Shown here one piece after another: positions 14,853-20,428 of a stretch of 20,428 bases of DNA. The stretch is from NCBI GenBank assembly GCA_014871665.1, contig WGSL01000032.1:1-20428 (forward strand), read 5' to 3'. Source of the stretch: Collinsella sp. GTDB lineage: Bacteria > Actinomycetota > Coriobacteriia > Coriobacteriales > Coriobacteriaceae. Positions within the stretch are counted from its first letter, which is position 1, and each line of letters opens with the position of its first letter. The notes under the pieces are model-generated. The model searched no databases, had not been told where the DNA came from, and saw only the letters and a program-made list of their open reading frames with translations. Position numbers and translations under genes: made by a program.

Positions 14853-16568
14853 CTATTGTGCCGAGCCCGCGACGGGCTCAAAATGCTTGTCCTTAACAGC
14901 AGCTGCCAAGCGATCTGCCAGATTGCGTACGCGCGGATCCAGGCGCGCGGCACCCGGATTGACAAAGAAGCGCGCCGTGCAGTCCATAATGCGACCAGTA
15001 ATAACCAGGTCGTTATCGCGCAGGGTGGCGCCCGTGGCGGTAATGTCCACGATACGGTCGGTCATACCGACGATGGGGCCCAGCTCGATATTGCCGTGCA
15101 GCGAGACGATATCGGCATTCACGCCACGCTCGGCATACCAGGCGCTCGCGATGCGCGGATACTTGGTGGCCACACGAAGCGACCCGCGACGGGCATAGTT
15201 GCGCTCGGCCTGGCCAGCGCGCCACGCGGGCTCTGCCTCGATAAACGTGCACAGGCCGTAGCCCAGATCGACCAGCTGCAGCAAGTTGAGGTCTGCCTCG
15301 ATGAGCGAGTCCCAGCCACAGATGCCGCAATCGGCACCACCACAGCCCACAAAAGCGGGCGCGTCGCTGGGACGCACGATGACAAACTCGATATCGCCGA
15401 CCGTGCCCTCGCCGGCACGCGTGTCGCGACCGCGCACAATCAGGTGACGGCCGGGGTCGCGCAGCTCAGAGACGTCCAGGCCCGCGGCCTCGAGCACGTC
15501 GAGCGTGTCGGCCTTAAGCGAGCCCTTGGGCACGGCGATGCGTAGCGGGCCTTCGGCGCCGCGGCCCACGGCGTGGTCACCATCGGAGGCGGCGTCCTCG
15601 GCAGAGGTGCACGCGGCCTCCAGACGCTCGAGCGAAAAGGCGAAGCCCGCCGCCGGCACCTCGATGCCGTCGCCGAACGCGCCGGTAAAGATAGAGTCGT
15701 AGCGACCGCCCGAGCCCACCGGATCGGGCAGGCCACCGGCATAGGCCTTAAAGACCAGGCCCGTGTAGTAATCGAAAGAATTCATAATGGAAAAGTCGAA
15801 GGACAGCACCTGAGCGTCCTCGGGCGCCAGGCCCTCGACCAGCGCGCGCAGCTCACGCGTGAGCGGCGCGACAATACCGGCAGCCGCCAGCAGCGCATCC
15901 ACGCGATCGAGCACTTCGGCCCCACCATGCAAGCGCGGCAGTTCGCTGACGGCGGCCTTAACGGCATCGGTCTCGGCGCTTGCCGCCACGCGGGCATCGA
16001 GGCCCACAAAGTCGTTGGCGTGCACGCAGCGCAGAGCCTCGGCAGCCAGCTCGCGATCCTCGCACGCCGCGAGCAGCTCCTTAAACGGGCGCACGCTACC
16101 TGCGATAATGCGCGCATCGGGCAGCGCCAACTTGCGAACGGCCTCGGCCACCAGCGAGACGATCTCGACATCGCCCGCGGTATCGCCCGCGCCGATGAGC
16201 TCAAAACCCAGCTGGGTAAATTGACGCGAACCGCCGGCATTGCGCTGGCATTCGCGAACCACCGGCGCCTCATAGCGCAGGCGCAGCGGCAAGTCGGCCG
16301 CGCGCATGCGGGTCGAGACCAAACGCACGATCGGCAACGTATTGTCGGGACGAACCACCAACAAGCGGCCGTCATCGTCAAAAAGCTTAAACGGCGTGTC
16401 CGCGATACGGCCGCCCTCCTCGAGCGAGCCCTTGTCCTCGAGCAGCGGCGTCTCAACCGGCAGATAATTATGCTCCCTAAAGCAGCCCTTCACCGTCAGC
16501 GCAATCTCCTCGCGCGCCTGAGCCTCCTCGGGCAATATGTCCCGGAATCCCCACGGTGTGGCCGTCAT
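14853..16568 (-). CDS. hisG: HisZ-HisG fusion: ATP phosphoribosyltransferase
   Basis: Catalyses the first, feedback-controlled step: ATP plus PRPP to phosphoribosyl-ATP. The single 571-residue frame joins two proteins that normally form a complex. Residues 1 to about 320 are HisZ, the regulatory subunit related to histidyl-tRNA synthetase (WGFRDILPEE at 6-15, VVRPDNTLPIVR at 71-82, RECQRNAGGSRQFTQLGFELIG near 105-126 in part, and FDYYTGLVFKAYAG near 265-278). Residues about 320-341 are an acidic Ala/Ser/Asp linker. Residues 342 to about 555 are short-form HisG: LRIAVPKGSL at 342-351 and the PRPP loop IVDITATGATLRDNDL at 506-521, without the C-terminal ACT-like domain. The HisG part carries an unusual Cys409, Cys414, Cys417 cluster. 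The ATG at 16568 follows GAGGAGG. It is the first gene of the his operon. Confidence 0.95.
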   Translation of the reverse strand: MTATPWGFRDILPEEAQAREEIALTVKGCFREHNYLPVETPLLEDKGSLEEGGRIADTPFKLFDDDGRLLVVRPDNTLPIVRLVSTRMRAADLPLRLRYEAPVVRECQRNAGGSRQFTQLGFELIGAGDTAGDVEIVSLVAEAVRKLALPDARIIAGSVRPFKELLAACEDRELAAEALRCVHANDFVGLDARVAASAETDAVKAAVSELPRLHGGAEVLDRVDALLAAAGIVAPLTRELRALVEGLAPEDAQVLSFDFSIMNSFDYYTGLVFKAYAGGLPDPVGSGGRYDSIFTGAFGDGIEVPAAGFAFSLERLEAACTSAEDAASDGDHAVGRGAEGPLRIAVPKGSLKADTLDVLEAAGLDVSELRDPGRHLIVRGRDTRAGEGTVGDIEFVIVRPSDAPAFVGCGGADCGICGWDSLIEADLNLLQLVDLGYGLCTFIEAEPAWRAGQAERNYARRGSLRVATKYPRIASAWYAERGVNADIVSLHGNIELGPIVGMTDRIVDITATGATLRDNDLVITGRIMDCTARFFVNPGAARLDPRVRNLADRLAAAVKDKHFEPVAGSAQ

Positions 16569-16604
16569 CTGGTGAGCCTCCTCATGCTGTGTTTCGTATG
16601 GAAC

Positions 16605-16634
16605 AGAAGACCGGCATAGCTCCGCCGGTTTTCT
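16605..16634. promoter_or_regulatory. Hairpin in the his operon leader
   Basis: AGAAGACCGGC (16605-16615) and GCCGGTTTTCT (16624-16634) form an 11-bp stem with one G-T pair and an 8-base loop. It lies 37-66 bases upstream of the hisG start codon and just downstream of a possible promoter. On the - strand it is not followed by a T-run. No T-box sequence or histidine-rich leader peptide was found. It may be a leader structure or the 3' end of the upstream sugar operon. Confidence 0.5.
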
Positions 16635-16643
16635 GGGTACTTT

Positions 16644-16649
16644 AGCATA
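16644..16649 (-). promoter_or_regulatory. Possible -10 box of the his operon
   Basis: On the - strand this reads TATGCT within TAGTATGCT, about 75 bases before the hisG start and just upstream of the leader hairpin. The -35 region is poor (GATTCT at 17 bases). It is the best candidate in the 170-base gap, but weak. Confidence 0.3.
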
Positions 16650-16738
16650 CTAGAGTGTTTGCGGGGAGAATCGTCCTCCTCGGCTCACACCGTATTCATT
16701 TGGAAACATAGGAGCGGATTGTCGCAACCCAACCCCAC

Positions 16739-17584
16739 CTAGACGCCAATCGCACGACGATACTCTGCCATTACCTGCGCATCGGCAGCTGCGGGGTCGG
16801 CAAAATAGCGCCAGTCATAGGTCTCGGCCGAAACAACTCCGCGATAGCCGCGCGCCACCAGCCTATCCAGGTCGGCGCGCATATCGCGGTCGCCGTCACC
16901 CCAGGCAAGATGCGTCGTGCCATCTGCCGCAACATCGACAAAATGCACGTGGGCGACATCATCGCCAAGCAGATCGAAATAATCGTCGATGGTATCCCCT
17001 GCCACCGCCATAGCGCCCAAATCCAGACACGCCTTAAGTGCCGGATGATCAACTGCCTCGATCATGCGCTTCGTATCGGCCGCCGAGTTCACGATCATCG
17101 ACTCAACCGGCTGTAGGGCCTCGAGCACCAGTCGCACACCGCACTCTCCCGCATGCTCGGCAATCGCACGCAGCATCGAGGCGCTGCGACCCCACGCGTC
17201 CTCGATCGGCTCGTTCAAAAATGCCCAGCCGCTCGAGACCATGACCTGCTCGGCTCCAAGTTCCGCCGCGATATCTACAACGTTCTTAAAGTACGCGAGC
17301 GTGCGGGCACGCGCCTCATTCCCGCGCGCCGCGATATTCCACGGCTTGGGGTTGTTCTGTTCGGGACAAAGTCCCACAATCCGAACCCCATACCGCTGCG
17401 ACAGCTCCCGTACCCGCTCGAGCGAATCGTATCCATGGCAATCGACATACAGATGCATCGCCCCGGTCCAAAGCTCGCAACACGTGTAGCCCGAAGCCGA
17501 CGCCGAAGAAAAGAACTCCTCAAGATCAAAGTAGCGATGGCTGATATTCATAACGGCAAGCTGCGGATACTCCATCTTGTCCAC
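16739..17584 (-). CDS. FrlC-like sugar epimerase (xylose isomerase-like barrel)
   Basis: A 281-residue TIM-barrel protein of the sugar phosphate isomerase/epimerase family (AP_endonuc_2). Likely metal ligands are the glutamate in LVLEALQP, the aspartate in CLDLGAM, the histidine in HVHFVD and the glutamate in VSAETYDW. Segments such as GYTCCELWTG, VGLCPEQNN, EALQPVES and HLAWGDGDRDM resemble E. coli FrlC, which interconverts psicoselysine and fructoselysine. The start follows AAAGGTGG. It is the last gene of the PTS operon, 74 bases after IID across a terminator-like hairpin. The family call is firm; the fructoselysine link is inference from similarity recalled from memory and context. Confidence 0.8.
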   Translation of the reverse strand: MDKMEYPQLAVMNISHRYFDLEEFFSSASASGYTCCELWTGAMHLYVDCHGYDSLERVRELSQRYGVRIVGLCPEQNNPKPWNIAARGNEARARTLAYFKNVVDIAAELGAEQVMVSSGWAFLNEPIEDAWGRSASMLRAIAEHAGECGVRLVLEALQPVESMIVNSAADTKRMIEAVDHPALKACLDLGAMAVAGDTIDDYFDLLGDDVAHVHFVDVAADGTTHLAWGDGDRDMRADLDRLVARGYRGVVSAETYDWRYFADPAAADAQVMAEYRRAIGV

Positions 17585-17592
17585 CTTTCGGC

Positions 17593-17626
17593 AAAAGGGC
17601 GCCGCAGCACAGTGTGCGCGACGCCC
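17593..17626 (-). terminator. Terminator-like hairpin between PTS IID and the epimerase
   Basis: Read on the - strand, GGGCGTCGCGCAC pairs with GTGCTGCGGCGCCC with small mismatches, followed by TTTT (complement of 17593-17596). It lies after the IID stop and only 9 bases before the epimerase start codon region. It probably lowers, rather than abolishes, epimerase expression. Confidence 0.65.
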
Positions 17627-17658
17627 CCTCTTACATTGTTCTCATTATGACGGATACT

Positions 17659-18495
17659 CTACTGGACACCAAGCACTCCAAAGAACGCGCCAGCGATACT
17701 CACGAGCAGGATCACGAGCATGATGACCAGCGGATTCATCTTCTTTTTGAGCATGAGATAGACGATTCCAAACAGCCCCATCGTGACAAAGCCCGGGAAG
17801 ATTCCGTTGAGCAGCTCGGCCAGCGTCTGAGCACCATCGCCCGCACCGACCATGAGCGGAATGTCCACGGTGACCATCTCCATGGTCATAGCGCCGATCA
17901 CCATGGCGCCCATGATAGAGGCCATCTTGACGATCGTGTCCATAATGCCCGATTCCTGGACCTTGCTGATCATGTCCGAGCCAAAGCGATACCCCACAAA
18001 CGTCAGCAGGTAACGGATGATGTAGTGAGGGACATTGAACACGAGCAGGAACAAAATCGGGCCAAGAATAGAGCCCTGTAGCGCCAGCGACGTGCCGACA
18101 CCCGTTGCCAAAATTCGCAGCGTGCCCCAGTAGAAGGCATCGCCCACGCCGGACAGCGGCCCCATCAAAGCAAGCTTGACATTAGAGATCGCGCTCGTGT
18201 CAAAGCTATCGTCAGTAGCGTTGACCTCCTCCATTGCAGCGGCGATGGACATGGGGAGCGTCGAGATGTACGGCGTGACGTTATAGAGCTCCATATGGCG
18301 CTTGAGGGCGGCCTTAAAGTCCGCATCCTGCGGATACAGCTTGCGAAGGATCGGCATAAGGGCCCACATAAAGCCGATATGGCCCATACGCTCGTAGTTC
18401 CAGGAATGCTCATAGGGAATCGAGCGCCAGAACAGCTTCTTAAGGTCTGCGCGGGAAATCAGCCCGTCGTAAGAAGACTCAAACTTAAAACTCAT
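17659..18495 (-). CDS. PTS mannose-family transporter subunit IID
   Basis: Membrane subunit that works with IIC to carry the sugar across the membrane. The N-terminus is cytoplasmic and soluble-like (KLFWRSIPYEHSWNYERMGHIGFMWALMPIL near residues 20-50, in part the family hallmark). ALMGPLSGVGDAFYWGTLRIL lies mid-protein, and hydrophobic segments follow to the C-terminus (VIMLVILLVSIAGAFFGVLG). The ATG at 18495 is chosen over longer in-frame starts because it opens the conserved region and has GGAG upstream. It overlaps the end of IIC by 11 bases. The length of 278 residues is normal. Confidence 0.94.
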   Translation of the reverse strand: MSFKFESSYDGLISRADLKKLFWRSIPYEHSWNYERMGHIGFMWALMPILRKLYPQDADFKAALKRHMELYNVTPYISTLPMSIAAAMEEVNATDDSFDTSAISNVKLALMGPLSGVGDAFYWGTLRILATGVGTSLALQGSILGPILFLLVFNVPHYIIRYLLTFVGYRFGSDMISKVQESGIMDTIVKMASIMGAMVIGAMTMEMVTVDIPLMVGAGDGAQTLAELLNGIFPGFVTMGLFGIVYLMLKKKMNPLVIMLVILLVSIAGAFFGVLGVQ

Positions 18496-19276
18496 CGAAC
18501 CCACTCCCAATCGCAGGATCATCGGTTGCCACTGCGGGCTGCTCCGCCTTTTTCTTGTCACCCAAAACCGTCATCGCGACGACGATGATCGCGGCAAAGA
18601 TCGCCACGCCCGTCGTGCTAATGCCAAAGTAGGCGACGAGGAAGAAGCCAGCGAAGAAGAACGGCGCCACCGTCTTGTTCATAATCATCTGAGCCAGCAT
18701 TGCAAAACCGAGTGCGGGCAAGAAGGCGGCGGCGACATCCATACCGGTCTGAACGAAATCGGGGATGATGTTGAGCAGGCTGGCAACAGCATCGGCGCCA
18801 AAGAAGAATGCCAGGGGAATAATCAGCAGGCCGCACCAGCTCTGCGCGTAGCCGGCGATGAGCATGTTGCGCGTGATGGCCTTGGTGTCTCCGTCCTCGA
18901 CGTTTTTGTCGATACGGTGCACCAGCAGCAGCATCACCGGCTGGCCCAGGGCAGTATCGAGCGCCAGGACGATCGTTGCGATGGGAATGCCCAGGGTCAG
19001 GGCCGCCGAAGCGTCCGCGCCGGCCTGCATGGCAAGAGATACGCCCAGGATAGTGCCGGAAATCGTATCGGGCGGGTTATAGGCGCCGACCGAGATGGCG
19101 CCGACCATGGCAAGCTCCATCGTGGCGCCCATGATCGTACCGGTCACCATGTCGCCCATGACAAGGCCAACCAGAGGTCCGAGCACGATCGGGCGCTGGA
19201 GGTAGCTCGTGCCCGTCAGCCACTCGGAATAGCCCAAAAGGGCAATCAGGAAAATCAGGATTGTCTTGATAACCAT
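18485..19276 (-). CDS. PTS mannose/sorbose-family transporter subunit IIC
   Basis: A 263-residue polytopic membrane protein forming the sugar channel with IID. Family features include LQRPIVLGPLVGLVMGD near 27-43, MGATMELAMVGAISVGAYNPPD near 49-70 and LGIPIATIVLAL near 94-105. Several further hydrophobic segments follow, and a charged tail (DKKKAEQPAVATDD) comes before the C-terminus. It starts 8 bases after the IIB stop and overlaps IID, consistent with stoichiometric co-expression. Confidence 0.95.
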   Translation of the reverse strand: MVIKTILIFLIALLGYSEWLTGTSYLQRPIVLGPLVGLVMGDMVTGTIMGATMELAMVGAISVGAYNPPDTISGTILGVSLAMQAGADASAALTLGIPIATIVLALDTALGQPVMLLLVHRIDKNVEDGDTKAITRNMLIAGYAQSWCGLLIIPLAFFFGADAVASLLNIIPDFVQTGMDVAAAFLPALGFAMLAQMIMNKTVAPFFFAGFFLVAYFGISTTGVAIFAAIIVVAMTVLGDKKKAEQPAVATDDPAIGSGFDEF

Positions 19277-19284
19277 GACAGCCC

Positions 19285-19755
19285 CTAACCGATAACCTTC
19301 GCGGCGTCAGTCTTCGCATCTGCCGGAATCATCTGAATGAACAGTTCATAGCCCTCGCCGAGCAGCTCTTTGACGTATGCCTCGTTTTCGGGCGTAAGGA
19401 ACACGCTCGTCGAGACCTGGCGGGCATTCTCGCTAAAGGCAACGTTGCCGAGGTTGATCTTCTTGACTCCCATCGCCTTGGCGACGGCACCGGCCTGCTG
19501 GATCGTCTCGCAAACCACGAAGAGCTTGTACTTGTCGGTCACTCCGCTCTGGAGCGCCTTGACGGCATCCTCGGTGTTTTTGACAACGACCTTGCAGCCC
19601 TCCGGCTTTGCAAGGGACAGGGCCTGCAGACGAAGCTTGTCATTGAGGACCGTGTCGCTCACCAACAAGATGCAGTCGGCACCCAGAGCCGAGGTCCAGC
19701 TAACGGCAACCTGGCCGTGAAGCAGTCGATAGTCCACGCGAATCATCTGAATCAT
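19285..19755 (-). CDS. PTS mannose/sorbose-family subunit IIB
   Basis: A 156-residue cytoplasmic phosphotransfer protein. The phosphorylated histidine is His13 in VDYRLLHGQVAVSW, the hallmark of the family. It takes phosphate from IIA and passes it to the incoming sugar. INLGNVAFSENARQVSTSVFLTPEN near 100-124 (in part) is also typical. The ATG at 19755 follows AGGGAG. IIA and IIB are separate proteins here, not fused as in E. coli ManX. Confidence 0.95.
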   Translation of the reverse strand: MIQMIRVDYRLLHGQVAVSWTSALGADCILLVSDTVLNDKLRLQALSLAKPEGCKVVVKNTEDAVKALQSGVTDKYKLFVVCETIQQAGAVAKAMGVKKINLGNVAFSENARQVSTSVFLTPENEAYVKELLGEGYELFIQMIPADAKTDAAKVIG

Positions 19756-19772
19756 GATGTGCTCCCTAGTGG

Positions 19773-20189
19773 TTAAAACTCATCGAGTTCGGCCTGCCCC
19801 AGCAGGTCGTTGACGTACTTGACCTTGGTGTCGTCCGCCTCGACGATCTGGCGAATGGCCTCATCGATCGGGGTGGATTCGGGCACGAACAGCAGCTGAA
19901 TAAGGAGCGGCAGGTTCATGTTGGTCACGAGGTGCGTGTTAGGACGCGTCTGGACGATCTTGGTGAACTCGTTGTTGACGCTGCCGCCAAAGAGGTCGGT
20001 GCACACGACGACCTCATCGTCCGCGGCAAAGCCGTCCAGAATCGCTGCGGCCTCCTTGGTCAGGTCCTCGTTTCCGTCGACATACATAGAGAGCGCATGG
20101 ACGTTTTCGCGCTCGCCGGAAAGCAGGCCGATGCTCTCGACGATTCCAGACGCAAAATGAGCATGGGACGCCACGATAAACTGCCTCAT
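19773..20189 (-). CDS. PTS mannose-family subunit IIA
   Basis: A 138-residue cytoplasmic phosphocarrier accepting phosphate from HPr. The active-site histidine is probably His9 in FIVASHAHFASG. TDLFGGSVNNEF near 64-75 and TNMNLPLLIQLL near 89-100 are family hallmarks. The ATG at 20189 follows AAGGAAGGGG; a longer frame up to 20273 runs through the upstream terminator and is rejected. It is the first PTS gene after the probable SIS-domain gene. Confidence 0.93.
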   Translation of the reverse strand: MRQFIVASHAHFASGIVESIGLLSGERENVHALSMYVDGNEDLTKEAAAILDGFAADDEVVVCTDLFGGSVNNEFTKIVQTRPNTHLVTNMNLPLLIQLLFVPESTPIDEAIRQIVEADDTKVKYVNDLLGQAELDEF

Positions 20190-20218
20190 TCGATTCCCCT
20201 TCCTTGCGAATTTCGGCA

Positions 20219-20248
20219 TAAAAATGCCCGGACGCATGCGCCCGGGCA
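20219..20248 (-). terminator. Intrinsic terminator between the SIS gene and IIA
   Basis: Read on the - strand, TGCCCGG (complement of 20242-20248) pairs with CCGGGCA (complement of 20225-20231), followed by TTTTTAT (complement of 20218-20224). It lies 28 bases after the stop of the upstream gene and 30 bases before the IIA start, leaving little room for a new promoter. It probably tunes PTS expression relative to the upstream gene. Confidence 0.75.
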
Positions 20249-20276
20249 GGGTGCTTCTTAAATGAGTGGTCAACTA

Positions 20277-20428
20277 TTAGTAGTCGAACTGGTGATAGTA
20301 ACGACGGTAGTTGAGGTTGTGCTTGGTGACCGTCTCGTAGTAAGCGGCAAGGCGATCGGTGATCAGCGAGGAGAGAATCCACGGAGACACGATGACGCGG
20401 AACTCGTCGTCAAGGCCGGGGATCGCGA
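20277..20428 (-). CDS. C-terminal end of a probable SIS-domain sugar isomerase/deglycase (partial)
   Basis: An open frame on the - strand runs in from the window edge and ends with TAA at 20277-20279, giving about 50 residues. It reads through IPGLDDEFRVIVSPWILSS, LAAYYETVTKHN and ends RRYYHQFDY. The Tyr/Arg-rich ending resembles C-termini of SIS-domain phosphosugar isomerases and of FrlB-type deglycases. The position just upstream of a mannose-family PTS and in the same operon as a FrlC-like epimerase fits a deglycase acting on the phosphorylated import product. The SIS motifs themselves lie outside the window, so the assignment is tentative. Confidence 0.6.
   Translation of the reverse strand, partial: AIPGLDDEFRVIVSPWILSSLITDRLAAYYETVTKHNLNYRRYYHQFDY

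Noticed and set aside
11951..15545. Very long + strand open frames opposite the his genes (529 and 752 codons)
   Set aside because: They are antisense shadows caused by high GC codon usage; the - strand frames are clear his enzymes with catalytic motifs.
16570..16738. T-box riboswitch ahead of the his operon
   Set aside because: No T-box core sequence or specifier-loop architecture could be found by eye.

Overview
The window looks like the chromosome of a GC-rich actinobacterium of class Coriobacteriia, most likely Collinsella or a close relative. This is inferred from the high GC, strong AGGAGG-type ribosome sites, a mazG-eno-divIC-ppx block typical of Actinobacteria, and a mannose-family PTS combined with a full histidine operon. 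No 16S gene is present to prove it.

Bases 1-1730: the 3' half of a tRNA-Leu(UAA) cut by the window edge, its terminator, about two and a half copies of a 33-bp tandem repeat, and a lone AAA+/DUF4143 ATPase on the + strand. A palindromic intergenic repeat then separates this gene from the converging ppx.

Bases 1735-7145 (all - strand): two housekeeping groups. A stand-alone LarC C-terminal domain gene, a YfcE-like phosphodiesterase and mazG are tightly spaced and end in a strong terminator. Next come enolase with its own terminator, then a DivIC/FtsB-type division protein and an Ppx/GppA phosphatase.

Bases 7146-8478: a divergent intergenic region with a 23-bp perfect inverted repeat, a + strand PHP-family phosphatase of the histidinol-phosphatase type, and a second copy of the convergent-junction palindrome.

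Bases 8479-16568 (- strand): a complete histidine operon, read hisZ::hisG (fused), hisD, hisC, hisB, hisH, hisA, hisF, hisI, hisE. With the neighbouring PHP phosphatase supplying the histinidol-phosphate step, every step from PRPP and ATP to histidine is accounted for. Genes are coupled by overlaps or gaps of a few bases, except at hisG-hisD, hisB-hisH and hisF-hisI, where the gaps contain hairpins.

Bases 16739-20428 (- strand): a sugar uptake operon running from the C-terminus of a probable SIS-domain isomerase/deglycase (cut by the window edge) through PTS IIA, IIB, IIC and IID to a FrlC-like epimerase. Terminator-like hairpins lie after the SIS gene and after IID. The gene set suggests use of a glycated amine such as fructoselysine or glucoselysine, but the substrate is not proven.

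The most notable points are the HisZ-HisG fusion with an unusual cysteine cluster, the pair of near-identical palindromes at both convergent gene junctions, the phased operator-like repeats ahead of the ATPase, and the LarC domain lacking its partner domain. No clearly new multi-gene system is evident.
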